The notes: generated from the letters alone by a model not told the origin. Numbered from the stretch's first letter, positions 37,883-46,319 are shown. The stretch is DNA of 64,000 nucleotides from Microcystis panniformis FACHB-1757 (GCF_001264245.1 NZ_CP011339.1:4526001-4590000), one strand, 5' to 3'. Translations and numbers: made by a program.

Positions 37883-38078
37883 TAGGGTCTGCTGAAAAAG
37901 TTTTTCCTGGGGGTAGGGTGTGGGGTTTTACCGGTTTTGAGGTGGCCAATTACCTAATTTTCAGGGAAAAAGTACCTGAATTTTCCCCCCAATCACTCCA
38001 AAGGTCGGCACTTTTTGAGGGAAAACAAGTCTAAAAACCCTATCCAACAAGGTTTTTAGATTTATTCAGCAAACCCTA
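37883..38078. repeat. MITE family 1, copy B, inserted into a vapC toxin gene
   Basis: Inverted ends TAGGGTCTGCTGAAAAA and TTTATTCAGCAAACCCTA, with TA on each side. About 196 bp, no coding capacity. Its right end supplies the last three codons and stop of the truncated toxin gene. Confidence 0.85.
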
Positions 38079-38266
38079 AATAATTCTAAAACCGAAGGGA
38101 TTGATGTTCTGCCTCGCTCAACAATCCAAGCCGCTTCAGCTAAAACAATAGCCGGTAAAACTAATTCACTGTTCGGGTCAGAAAGGATCGTTTTGGCATT
38201 TTTTCCCAATCGGGGATTCCCTTCTAAAAACCAAATTAAGGCGTGAGTATCCAGCACATATTTCAT
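38066..38266 (-). pseudogene. VapC-like PIN-domain toxin, truncated by a MITE
   Basis: The 5' part encodes MKYVLDTHALIWFLEGNPRLG, the standard VapC start with the first catalytic Asp, then LAEAAWIVERG with the Glu. After about 63 codons the frame runs into the MITE at 38078 and ends with Arg-Val-Cys-stop read from MITE DNA. A full PIN toxin is about 130 residues; the C-terminal acidic residues needed for metal binding are gone, so the RNase should be inactive. It lies 4 bp after the antitoxin gene in the same operon. Confidence 0.85.
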
Positions 38267-38270
38267 CGGT

Positions 38271-38504
38271 TTAAGACCAATCTAAGTGGTCATCTGCATC
38301 GCCCTGAAATTCGGCGAATGAAAAATCTTCTTCTGTAGATTGATAATCCCCCGTGAACATTCCAAAGCACATTAATTTGGGATATTTTTGGATTGGTTTA
38401 TCTTCTAAAAATGTGATAATAACTGAACTTTCTTCTAGGTTATTGGGAGTTTCTAAAAGCTCGATCTTTCCTTGTCTATAAATGCCTTTAACTGATTGTA
38501 GCAT
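38271..38504 (-). CDS. Antitoxin-like protein (AF2212/DUF104-like) of a VapC system
   Basis: A 77-residue protein starting MLQSVKGIYRQGKIELLE, the beta-strand pattern of AF2212-like antitoxins, followed by an acidic C-terminal tail (STEEDFSFAEFQGDADDHLDWS) suited to wrap a PIN toxin. It precedes the truncated vapC by 4 bp. With the toxin broken it may be an orphan antitoxin. Confidence 0.75.
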   Translation of the reverse strand: MLQSVKGIYRQGKIELLETPNNLEESSVIITFLEDKPIQKYPKLMCFGMFTGDYQSTEEDFSFAEFQGDADDHLDWS

Positions 38505-39147
38505 TGACTTAGTTTCCTAATTGTTAATTAAGTTTTGGAGATAGTCTATCTAATTTTACCTTAAATATTTGCTGGAAGCATCTCAATTTTGCCAGTGAAG
38601 TGACAGCATAACCCCTTCCTATATAATAAAATGTTAAGTTTAGACTCGGCTTGAGCTATGTCTTTTAGCCTATAACAGTTTCTATCTTCTTGTCAAACCA
38701 AGGATTCTAACTATTTTTTGAGATAACTTTAAGTCTCAATATCTTCCTTGATTGTTACTATTTTTACATAACTACTCTAGGAGAGCCTTTAGGGTTTATC
38801 TGAGTTAAGTATGCTAAAATGATAACACCGCTTCATTAAAAACTGATTTGAGCCAATTGTTTTTATGACAAATATTTTACACACTTCAAGCAAGAGGGCT
38901 ACGCCACTACTACCAAATCATTACCGTCCGCACCAACCACCATCGACAAAGAAGCGTCAGAAACTCGCCCCTTGGCGAAGCGGTGGGGAATAGTTCATTA
39001 CTCCCACAGTTTTATATTTTCTTTAGAGATGGGCTGTCCTAAAACCTGCTCAGAGCGGCCAAAAGTCAGAAAATAGAAATAAAGGTGCGATTAGAGAACT
39101 TGAGCAGCGATCGCACACATCAGCCGCCATTGGAGAAAGATAAAGTT
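38505..39147. other. Intergenic region with an IS200/IS605-like right-end relic
   Basis: No gene over 643 bp. At 38966-39000 the sequence has a hairpin with CCCC/GGGG arms around GGCGAAGCGG, followed by AATAGTTCATTAC. This resembles the 3' end of IS605-type tnpB elements, where a hairpin precedes a TTCA-type transposon end. The upstream frame (IDKEASETRPLAKRWG) could be the tail of a lost tnpB. The rest is AT-rich and unassigned. The last part holds the ilvD ribosome site (GGAG at 39132). Confidence 0.4.
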
Positions 39148-40833
39148 ATGGCAGATAACTACAGAAGTCGCATTGTTACCCAAGGTACCCAACGCAGTCC
39201 GAATCGGGCCATGTTAAGAGCGGTAGGTTTTGGGGATGAGGACTTTAGCAAACCAATCATCGGCATCGCTAACGGATTTAGCACCATTACCCCCTGTAAC
39301 ATGGGAATTAATGATTTAGCAATGCGTGCCGAAGCAGCCACGAGATTAGCGGGGGGAATGCCGCAACTTTTCGGGACTATCACCATTAGCGACGGGATTT
39401 CCATGGGAACAGAAGGGATGAAATATTCTCTCGTTTCTAGGGAAGTAATCGCCGATTCCATTGAAACCGTCTGTAATGGTCAAAGTCTCGATGGAGTCCT
39501 CGCTATCGGGGGTTGTGACAAAAATATGCCGGGGGCAATGATTGCCATGGCCCGGATGAATATTCCCGCTATTTTCGTCTATGGTGGCACGATTAAACCG
39601 GGGCGCTACAAAGATTGCGATTTAACCGTGGTCAGTTCCTTTGAAGCCGTGGGACAGTACAGCGCCGGTAAAATCAGTGAAGAAGACCTTATCGGAATTG
39701 AACGCAACGCTTGCCCCGGGGCCGGTTCCTGTGGTGGAATGTTTACTGCTAATACCATGTCTTCCATTTTTGAAGCCATGGGGATGAGTTTACCCTACTC
39801 CTCGACCATGGCCGCCGAAGATGCGGAAAAAGCCGATAGTACCGAAGAATCGGCCAAGGTTTTGGTCGAGGCGGTTAGAAAACAGATTCTCCCTAGCCAA
39901 ATTTTGACCCGTAAAGCCTTTGAAAACGCTATTTCGGTAATTATGGCGGTGGGAGGTTCCACTAACGCTGTCCTGCACCTTTTAGCCATTTCCCGCACCA
40001 TCGGGGTAGAATTATCGATCGATGATTTTGAAACCATCCGCCAGCGTGTACCGGTTATCTGCGACCTTAAACCCTCCGGGCGTTACGTTACCGTGGATCT
40101 GCATAAAGCCGGCGGTATTCCCCAAGTGATGAAAATTCTCCTGGTTAATGGTTTACTACACGGGGATGCCCTCACCATTAGCGGTCAGACTATCGCCGAG
40201 ATTTTAGCCGATATTCCCGACCAACCGCCCTCAGGCCAAGACGTTATCCGTCCTTTTAGCAATCCTGTCTATAAAGAGGGTCATTTAGCCATTTTAAAAG
40301 GAAATCTGGCCACAGAGGGGGCCGTGGCCAAAATTAGCGGCGTGAAAACTCCAGTCATCACCGGACCGGCGCGGGTGTTTGAGTCGGAAGAAACCTGTTT
40401 AGAGGCAATTTTAGCTGGAAAAATTCAAGCCGGGGATGTGGTGGTTGTCCGTTACGAGGGACCAGTAGGCGGACCGGGTATGCGGGAAATGTTAGCCCCC
40501 ACTTCGGCAATTATCGGCGCCGGTTTAGGGGATTCCGTGGGATTAATTACCGATGGTCGTTTTTCCGGGGGAACCTATGGCATGGTGGTCGGTCACGTCG
40601 CTCCAGAAGCGGCGGTGGGTGGTACAATTGCCCTAGTAGAGGAAGGGGATCAAATCACTATTGATGCTCGTCAGCGTCTCTTGCAGTTAAATGTATCGGA
40701 GGAAGAATTGGCCCGTCGTCGTAACCATTGGCAACCGCGGCCCCCACGCTATAAAACGGGAATTCTCGGCAAATTCGCCAAGTTAGTCTCCTCTAGCAGT
40801 CTCGGCGCTTTAACGGATCTGAATCTGTTCTAA
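39148..40833 (+). CDS. ilvD: Dihydroxy-acid dehydratase
   Basis: A 561-residue Fe-S enzyme of valine/isoleucine synthesis that dehydrates 2,3-dihydroxy acids to 2-oxo acids. Cluster ligands Cys50 (PCNMG), Cys123 (GGCDKNMPG) and Cys195 (GAGSCGG) are in the standard places. I chose the ATG at 39148 ([23 protein letters not shown]), which has a GGAG site 13 bp upstream. The frame is open to a GTG at 39085, but that adds 21 residues not typical of the family. The gene stands alone between repeat-rich regions. Confidence 0.96.
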   Translation: MADNYRSRIVTQGTQRSPNRAMLRAVGFGDEDFSKPIIGIANGFSTITPCNMGINDLAMRAEAATRLAGGMPQLFGTITISDGISMGTEGMKYSLVSREVIADSIETVCNGQSLDGVLAIGGCDKNMPGAMIAMARMNIPAIFVYGGTIKPGRYKDCDLTVVSSFEAVGQYSAGKISEEDLIGIERNACPGAGSCGGMFTANTMSSIFEAMGMSLPYSSTMAAEDAEKADSTEESAKVLVEAVRKQILPSQILTRKAFENAISVIMAVGGSTNAVLHLLAISRTIGVELSIDDFETIRQRVPVICDLKPSGRYVTVDLHKAGGIPQVMKILLVNGLLHGDALTISGQTIAEILADIPDQPPSGQDVIRPFSNPVYKEGHLAILKGNLATEGAVAKISGVKTPVITGPARVFESEETCLEAILAGKIQAGDVVVVRYEGPVGGPGMREMLAPTSAIIGAGLGDSVGLITDGRFSGGTYGMVVGHVAPEAAVGGTIALVEEGDQITIDARQRLLQLNVSEEELARRRNHWQPRPPRYKTGILGKFAKLVSSSSLGALTDLNLF

Positions 40834-40849
40834 AAGTATAACTAGGAAT

Positions 40850-40869
40850 GGCGATCAATTGCGATCGCC
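40850..40869 (+). terminator. Possible hairpin terminator after ilvD
   Basis: GGCGATC and GATCGCC pair around AATTGC, 17 bp after the stop, followed by a short GTTTCC. It overlaps a HIP1 octamer (GCGATCGC), so the pairing may be incidental. Confidence 0.35.
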
Positions 40870-40943
40870 GTTTCCGCCACTGCTCACTGAACACCCCCAG
40901 TGATAACTGGTAACTGATAACTGATAAGACTGACGGCTCTAAT

Positions 40944-41160
40944 TAGGGTTTGCGGCAAAAAGTAGGGGCGAAGCATTCGGATAGAAAATCTACGGTTTCA
41001 CCGATAGGTTATTGCCCGAATGCTTCGCCCCTACAGGACGCGGGCCGATGAAGACACAAGGTTTTGAAGCATGATTCTCTCAAAATCTGGCACCTGTTTC
41101 GCTCGTAAAGCCACAAAACCCTTACCTTGCCTACATTTCACATTTATTCAGCCAGCCCTA
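40944..41160. repeat. MITE family 1, copy D, carrying a second nested element
   Basis: The ends TAGGGTTTGC and CATTTATTCAGCCAGCCCTA are the family-1 termini with TA on each side. Inside lies another inverted-repeat element at 40962-41034 with arms GTAGGGGCGAAGCATTCGG and CCGAATGCTTCGCCCCTAC. Removal of the inner 73 bp leaves about 143 bp, close to the size of the other copies. A short STRR run (TAACTGATAACTGATAA) lies just upstream. Confidence 0.8.
40962..41034. repeat. 73-bp nested palindromic element
   Basis: 18- to 19-bp near-perfect inverted ends (GTAGGGGCGAAGCATTCGG) around a 35-bp centre. It interrupts the MITE described at 40944-41160. Confidence 0.85.
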
Positions 41161-41229
41161 ATTAATGCTCATTCTTAATTCTCCTGCCTCCTGACGACCG
41201 ACTCCTGCCTCCGTTAAAGATTAATAACT

Positions 41230-42090
41230 ATGAACTATCTACTCACTGTCTATCGAGCGCTCGAATGCCGTCCGGATACCTATCGGGATTGGTATGACCA
41301 AGGCAATATTTTAAAAGAAAGAATGGACTATTTTGGAGCCTTAATCAGCTACGAAAAAGCCTTAGAATATTATCCAGATGATTATTGGGCATGGTACAAA
41401 AGGGGTATGATACTAGAAGACTTGGGAATGTATGAAGAAGCGGCTGAAAGTTACGCTAACGCCGCACAGGTAAAGGCCGATAACTATTGGGCTTGGTACG
41501 ATCAAGGTTGTGTTTATCTACAGGAATTAAAGGACTACGAAAAAGCGATCGCTTGTTTTCAACGGGCCCTAAGTCATAGTCCGGGGGACTATTGGGCGGC
41601 CTACCGGCAAGGGGAGGCCTATCGATTGCTGAAAAATTACGAACGCGCTATTACTTCCTACGATCTGGCCTTGGGAGCGCGACCCCGGGATTATTGGGCC
41701 TGGTATCGTCGCGGCGACGCTTTCCGGGATTGGGGCAATCCCCAAGAGGCTTTATTTAATTATCGTACCGCCCTCGATATCCGACCGCAAGATTACTGGT
41801 CCTGGTATCAACAGGGTGTGATCCTACAGGAATTACAGCGTTTAACAGAAGCGATCGCCTGTTATGAAGAATCGTTAAAAATCGATCAAGATGATCGCTA
41901 TGCGTGGTACAATGCCGCTTGCTGTTATGCTGCCCTCGGTCAACAACAAAAAGCGATCAACTGTTTACGGGAAGCTCTAGACATAGAACCAGATATTTGC
42001 GGCGAATTAGCGCGTAATAACTTTGTTTTCGATGGTTTAAGACAAAATGAAACCTTTAATGACCTCTTGAGTTGCTATTCCCCCAGCTAA
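41230..42090 (+). CDS. Tetratricopeptide repeat (TPR) protein
   Basis: A 286-residue protein made of about seven 34-residue TPRs. Each has the pattern YWAWYxxG at the repeat start and YEKA or similar in helix B, with unusually strong conservation of Tyr-Trp pairs (DYWAWYKRG, NYWAWYDQG, DYWAAYRQG, DYWAWYRRG, DYWSWYQQG). No signal peptide or catalytic domain. Likely a scaffold for protein-protein contacts; partner unknown. Confidence 0.92.
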   Translation: MNYLLTVYRALECRPDTYRDWYDQGNILKERMDYFGALISYEKALEYYPDDYWAWYKRGMILEDLGMYEEAAESYANAAQVKADNYWAWYDQGCVYLQELKDYEKAIACFQRALSHSPGDYWAAYRQGEAYRLLKNYERAITSYDLALGARPRDYWAWYRRGDAFRDWGNPQEALFNYRTALDIRPQDYWSWYQQGVILQELQRLTEAIACYEESLKIDQDDRYAWYNAACCYAALGQQQKAINCLREALDIEPDICGELARNNFVFDGLRQNETFNDLLSCYSPS

Positions 42091-42107
42091 AGTCTTTTTG
42101 CAGCACC

Positions 42108-42276
42108 TAGGGTTTGCTGAAAGGGTTTTTCGTGGGGTGTGGGATTTTAGGCATTTTCAGGGAAAAAGTGCCTAAAATGTCCCCCCGGTTGCTCCAATAT
42201 CTGGCACTTTTTTAATGGCAAAAAAGCCTAAAGATATTAGTCAACAAGGTTTTTAGATTCATTTAGCCAGTCTGGA
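42108..42276. repeat. MITE family 1, copy C
   Basis: Left end TAGGGTTTGCTGAAAGGG. The right end GATTCATTTAGCCAGTCTGG is a diverged inverted copy. Interior blocks CATTTTCAGGGAAAAAGTGC and GTCAACAAGGTTTTTAGA match copies A and B. It fills most of the gap between the TPR and ferritin-like genes. Confidence 0.75.
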
Positions 42277-42317
42277 TTAGCTACAATTGCAATTAGAGAA
42301 AAATTATTGAGAATCCT

Positions 42318-42752
42318 ATGCGAGAACTAGACAGAGACAAAACCATCGAACAACTGAACGAAATCATGGAATTTGAACTAGCAGGAGTTGTCCGTTATAC
42401 CCACTATTCCCTGATGGTGACAGGTCCCCATCGCATCCCCATCGTCCAATTTTTCCAGACTCAGGCCACGGAATCCCTCACCCACGCGCAACAAGTTGGG
42501 GAAATTCTCACCGGTTTAGAAGGTCATCCTAGTTTAAAAATTGCCCCCATCGAGGAAAGCTATGAACATAATATCAAAGCAATCTTGAGTGAGAGCCTCA
42601 ATCATGAGAAAAAATCCCTTGATTTGTACAAAGCACTCCTAGAAACCGTCGAAGATGCCAGTATTTACCTAGAAGAATTCGCTCGCGGTATGATTGGACA
42701 AGAAGAATTACACAATCTGGAAATTCGCAAGATGCTGCGGGATTTTGCTTGA
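42318..42752 (+). CDS. Bacterioferritin-like iron storage protein
   Basis: A 144-residue ferritin-like four-helix protein. The expected diiron ligands are visible in order: Glu in MEFELAG, Glu and His in QATESLTHAQ, Glu in LNHEKKS, and Glu with His in GQEELHNLE. Bacterioferritins store iron and protect from peroxide. It is 34 bp upstream of an FTR1-type iron permease, so the two form an iron-handling unit. A sequence AATTATTGAGAATCC just upstream of the ATG is weakly Fur-box-like; I would not rely on it. Confidence 0.88.
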   Translation: MRELDRDKTIEQLNEIMEFELAGVVRYTHYSLMVTGPHRIPIVQFFQTQATESLTHAQQVGEILTGLEGHPSLKIAPIEESYEHNIKAILSESLNHEKKSLDLYKALLETVEDASIYLEEFARGMIGQEELHNLEIRKMLRDFA

Positions 42753-42786
42753 GCTAGGATCAAAGCTAGAGTTTATCGACTAGCTT

Positions 42787-43707
42787 ATGAATCTCAGTTC
42801 CGCTTTACCCACTTTTATTATCACTCTCCGGGAAGGTTTCGAGGCCGCTTTAGTGGTGGGAATTGTCCTCGCTTGTTTACAAAAATCCGGTCGATCGCAA
42901 CTTAACTCATGGGTGTATCGTGGTATTGGTGCGGGAGTAGTCGCTAGTGTTTTGGTCGGTGTTTTGCTAGGGGGAATCCTTTTGCAAGTGGATGCTTCTC
43001 CTAGTCCATTTGTACCAATGATCAAGGAATTACTGGCCGCCACTTTTGGACTAATTGCCGTTTTGATGTTGAGTTGGATGTTAATTTGGATGACTCAACA
43101 GGCCAAATCTTTGAAATCTGAGGTAGAAAATGCGGTAAAAGCGGGTTTAAAAGCGGAAAATGGGGCAGGAAAAGCGATTTTTCTGCTCGTTTTTATCGCT
43201 GTCTTGCGGGAGGGATTTGAAACTGTCCTCTTTATCCTGGCCCAATTCCAAAAAGATTGGCAGATACAAACTCTCGGCGCGATAGCGGGGTTAAGTGTCG
43301 CAACCTTGTTGGGAATTCTCCTATTTGCGGGGGGAGTAAAAATTAATATCCGTCTCTTTTTCCAAATTATGGGGACTTTCCTCCTCTTAATCGTTGCGGG
43401 ATTACTCATCGGTGTTTTGAAACATATCGACGCAGGAATCAGTCTTTTAAGTGAAATTGACCCTTTTTATCGCCATTTCTGTCCTTCTCTCCCCTCCTCC
43501 TGTCTTCTCGGTTTTCAAGTTTGGGACGGTTCCCAAATTTTGAGCGATCGCACTTTCCCCGGACTCCTCCTCAAATCTCTGTTTGGTTATCGTCAAAACC
43601 TCTATATCAGTCAAATTGTTGCCTATATCCTCTTTTTACTGCTTATCGGTGGCCTCTATTTCCAAAGCTTACGACAACGTCCTCAAACAGTGATCAGTAA
43701 ACAGTGA
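42787..43707 (+). CDS. FTR1/EfeU-type high-affinity iron permease
   Basis: A 306-residue membrane protein with about seven helices. The two REGxE iron-binding motifs of the family are present: REGFEAALVVGIVLA (near residue 16) and REGFETVLFI (near residue 139). No adjacent multicopper oxidase or EfeO/EfeB gene is seen. It follows the bacterioferritin-like gene by 34 bp and is likely co-transcribed with it. The C-terminus ends in a STRR run that encodes the last few residues (TVISKQ). Confidence 0.9.
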   Translation: MNLSSALPTFIITLREGFEAALVVGIVLACLQKSGRSQLNSWVYRGIGAGVVASVLVGVLLGGILLQVDASPSPFVPMIKELLAATFGLIAVLMLSWMLIWMTQQAKSLKSEVENAVKAGLKAENGAGKAIFLLVFIAVLREGFETVLFILAQFQKDWQIQTLGAIAGLSVATLLGILLFAGGVKINIRLFFQIMGTFLLLIVAGLLIGVLKHIDAGISLLSEIDPFYRHFCPSLPSSCLLGFQVWDGSQILSDRTFPGLLLKSLFGYRQNLYISQIVAYILFLLLIGGLYFQSLRQRPQTVISKQ

Positions 43708-43841
43708 TCAGTAAACAGTGAAAAGATGGCAAGAAACTTCTATTTAATACTGCTCACTTAAAAACTCACATCTGATAACTGTTAACTTACCCACTGATAA
43801 CTTACCCACTGATAACTGATAACTGATAACTGATAACTGAT
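43686..43841. repeat. STRR region with CAGTGATCAGTAAA and GATAACT repeats
   Basis: CAGTGATCAGTAAA occurs twice, then ACTTACCCACTGATA twice, then four to five copies of the heptamer ACTGATA, ending at the ATG of the next gene. It thus forms the whole leader of that gene. Confidence 0.85.
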
Positions 43842-43842
43842 T

Positions 43843-45456
43843 ATGACTACTTGGCAATGTGACGGTATCCCTAAAGATGGTAAAACTTATCCGCAAGCGA
43901 TTGCGGGAGGTCATGAACCCTGCGAAAATACTACTCCTGATTGTCCTATCTGTGGCCTGCCTAGGGAAGCGATGGATCCCGTAACAACGACGGTTAAAAC
44001 CACGGTGGTGGTCTCCCCGGGGGGTACAACTAGAGTCGGCCAAAAATCTAACTGGTTACTTCCCTTCGCTTTGATAATTACCGCTTTAACCGCAGGTTTA
44101 GGGGGTTGGAGTCTATTGCAAATGCTGATTCCCAAACCCGATACTTCCCCAGTTGTCGGGGAAAAAACCCCAGATAGGCAATCTAAGGCAACTTTTGTGA
44201 GTAATACGGCTAAAAATCCCGATTTATTTAGCCAAGGTGAGAAAATACTGCTTAATTCCACTCCTAACAAAGAAAAAGGCGCAGCGGCCTTTAAAAAGGA
44301 AGATTGGGCAAATGCGATCGCAGCTTACCAACTAGCAGCCACTCCCCAAGCAAACGACCCGGAGGGCAAAATCTATTACAATAACGCCAAAGCTAGACAA
44401 AAAGGTAATCAAAATACTATAGCCGTCGTTGTCCCCATCGCTAACGACCCCAACAGCGCCAAGGAAATTCTCCGAGGTGTGGCCAGGTATCAAGAGGAGT
44501 TTAATAATTCTAATCCGGGTAATCCTTTGGAAATAGTCATCGCTAATGATGGTGGTGGGTTACAATCAAAAGCGATAGCCGATGATCTGATTCAATCCGG
44601 TCAAGTTTTGGCAGTTATGGGCCACGGAATCGATCCTTTTAGTCAAAAAGCGATTGAAAGTTACGAAAAAGAAGGATTAGCGATTCTCTCTCCCCTGACT
44701 ACCAGTGTTAGTCAAACGGGAAAATTAACCCTGAAAACTATTCCCCTTAAGGATAAATCTCAGGAAGTTTTGGGTAGTTATCTGGAAGCAGTGGCCAAAA
44801 CTTTGGCTAATTATGCTAGTAAGCAAAAGAAGTCTCCGTCAGTGGTTCTTTTTTATAATTCCGATAGTCCCTATAGTCAAAAATTAAGGGATTCCTTTGC
44901 TAAAGCAATAAAGCAACCAGGAGGCAAGATAGTTAAGGAAATAGACACAACTAAAGCCAATTTTAATGCTAAAACTGCCATAGATCAGGCAAGACAAGCC
45001 GGCGCTAAGGTGGTATTTTTGGCCTTGAGTAAAGATGGCGATCGCATTGATCAAGCCGTGGCTATTGCCCAAGAATCGTCTGGAATGCTATTATTAGGCG
45101 GAAATGAACTTTATACACCCGATATACTTATTCAAGGAGCCGATAGCATCGACGGATTAGTTTTAGCAGTACCTTGGAGTTTCCAAGCAACGGATCCTTT
45201 TGCCAAAGATGCGCTGAAAAGTTGGCGCGGTCGCGTCAGTTGGCGTACTGCTACCGCCTACGATACCATGAAAGTATTAGGAAAAGCGATCGCTAAAAGT
45301 TCTGACCGTGCTACTGTAGTCGAAACTTTAAATCGAGGAATCACCTTGCAGGGAAGCACCACGGATTTTAACATTTTTAATCAAGTTCCCCTAGTACGCG
45401 CTAATCGCGGCAATGAGGGGCCAAAGGGTTCTCAATATCAGTTCGATCCTATCTAA
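43843..45456 (+). CDS. Membrane-anchored periplasmic binding-type protein (branched-chain amino acid ABC receptor-like)
   Basis: A 537-residue protein. The N-terminus has a Cys motif (QCDG...CENTTPDCPICG) that may bind zinc, then a single membrane helix (about residues 67-87). After a linker with TPR-like character (FKKEDWANAIAAYQLAA) comes a type 1 periplasmic-binding fold from about residue 187 (TIAVVVPIANDPNSAKEILRGVARYQEEFN). Such domains bind small ligands, usually amino acids. With no permease nearby and a cytoplasmic Cys knuckle, it looks more like a sensor or receptor than a transporter subunit. Many cyanobacterial copies are of this layout. Confidence 0.82.
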   Translation: MTTWQCDGIPKDGKTYPQAIAGGHEPCENTTPDCPICGLPREAMDPVTTTVKTTVVVSPGGTTRVGQKSNWLLPFALIITALTAGLGGWSLLQMLIPKPDTSPVVGEKTPDRQSKATFVSNTAKNPDLFSQGEKILLNSTPNKEKGAAAFKKEDWANAIAAYQLAATPQANDPEGKIYYNNAKARQKGNQNTIAVVVPIANDPNSAKEILRGVARYQEEFNNSNPGNPLEIVIANDGGGLQSKAIADDLIQSGQVLAVMGHGIDPFSQKAIESYEKEGLAILSPLTTSVSQTGKLTLKTIPLKDKSQEVLGSYLEAVAKTLANYASKQKKSPSVVLFYNSDSPYSQKLRDSFAKAIKQPGGKIVKEIDTTKANFNAKTAIDQARQAGAKVVFLALSKDGDRIDQAVAIAQESSGMLLLGGNELYTPDILIQGADSIDGLVLAVPWSFQATDPFAKDALKSWRGRVSWRTATAYDTMKVLGKAIAKSSDRATVVETLNRGITLQGSTTDFNIFNQVPLVRANRGNEGPKGSQYQFDPI

Positions 45457-45469
45457 AATAGACAATGTG

Positions 45470-45946
45470 ATGTCGAGGAGTAGAATCAAGTCTAATTTTA
45501 TGAAGAATATCTTACCCATCCTAGCTTTATTAATGTCGGTGTCGGGAATTGCCGTGTCTTTGGGACGGGAGGAAGTCCGATGTCATCTCGGTTTAGAATC
45601 GGCAGCCTGTCCCCAGGAAGAACAAAAAACCAGGGAAGACACCCCCGCAACTACCCCCGCAACTACCCCAGAATCTCCCCGGATAGAAGAAACTCCCGCG
45701 GAAAGTACCCGTAATATCGAACCTTCCCCCGAAGTTTCCCCCTCTCCTGAAAGGGAAACCCCGGTGGAATTCACCCCCATCCCGGAAAAGAACCCCAGTC
45801 CAGAAGTACCCCCCGAAAATCCCCCCACCTCAGAAACCAAAGCGGTGGAAAAAACTCCAGATGCAGAACAAAGTCCCGATGTCAATCCATCTAAAGATGG
45901 AGAAACTGAAAGTATTCCATTAGAGGTTATTCCCCCCGGACAGTAA
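45470..45946 (+). CDS. Membrane-anchored or secreted Pro/Glu/Thr-rich protein, unknown
   Basis: About 158 residues: an N-terminal hydrophobic anchor (ILPILALLMSVSGIAVSLG), a short Cys-containing stretch (VRCHLGLESAACPQ), then about 105 residues of low-complexity Pro, Glu, Ser and Thr. It starts 13 bp after the receptor-like gene. A second Met at 45500 is an equally possible start, and the frame is open further upstream. The last three codons and stop lie in a 35-bp direct repeat. Confidence 0.65.
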   Translation: MSRSRIKSNFMKNILPILALLMSVSGIAVSLGREEVRCHLGLESAACPQEEQKTREDTPATTPATTPESPRIEETPAESTRNIEPSPEVSPSPERETPVEFTPIPEKNPSPEVPPENPPTSETKAVEKTPDAEQSPDVNPSKDGETESIPLEVIPPGQ

Positions 45947-46040
45947 AATCGGACAAAATCAATTTCTGGTGGGGTAGGGTTGATTCATGAATCAACCCTA
46001 CAGATCCCGGACAGTAAAATCGGACAAAATCAATTTCTGG
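45935..46040. repeat. 35-bp direct repeats around a perfect 28-bp palindrome
   Basis: The sequence from 45935 to 45969 is repeated exactly at 46006-46040 (CCCGGACAGTAAAATCGG... to ...CAATTTCTGG). Between them lies a perfect palindrome at 45974-46001 with 14-bp arms GTAGGGTTGATTCA. The first repeat includes the stop codon of the preceding gene. Confidence 0.92.
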
Positions 46041-46070
46041 CTGAGGATAGGAACTCATGCAAGAAGTAGT

Positions 46071-46191
46071 TATACTAAATCTGGTTATTAAAGACTGATT
46101 ATTCATTCCCCTTTTTGCATGAGTGCATGAGTAGAAAACGGGTTTCTCGGAGAAACCCGTTTTCTGTGCGTTACTCAACGGATTTAGTATA
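46071..46191. repeat. MITE family 2, copy 1, with a 33-bp palindrome inside
   Basis: Inverted ends TATACTAAAT and CGGATTTAGTATA. The interior GGTTATTAAAGACTGATTAT and TTGCATGAGTGC matches copies at 56226 and 58959. The 33-bp palindrome (copy 6, 46133-46165) sits in the middle, where the other copies have a different short stretch. Confidence 0.85.
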
Positions 46192-46228
46192 ACTACTTAA
46201 TTTTTCTGCTGCTGTTGCTGATTAGGTA

Positions 46229-46319
46229 AGTACCTAGGCAAAATTATTTACACATGACGATCATTGCCCCGTAAGGGTTTTAGCTCGATCGGGCAGGTAA
46301 TTAATTTTGCATGACTACT
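46229..46319. repeat. MITE family 3, copy 1 (91 bp, TA-flanked)
   Basis: Imperfect inverted ends AGTACCTAGGCAAAATTATT and AGTAGTCATGCAAAATTAAT (complement), with TA on both sides. Identical over its full length to the element at 62862-62952, which shows recent spread. Confidence 0.9.

Noticed and set aside
39085..39147. Upstream GTG start for ilvD
   Set aside because: Adds 21 atypical residues; the ATG at 39148 has a ribosome site and the family-typical start.
42290..42318. Fur box upstream of the bacterioferritin-like gene
   Set aside because: Only about half of the consensus matches in a very AT-rich leader; not enough to list as a site.
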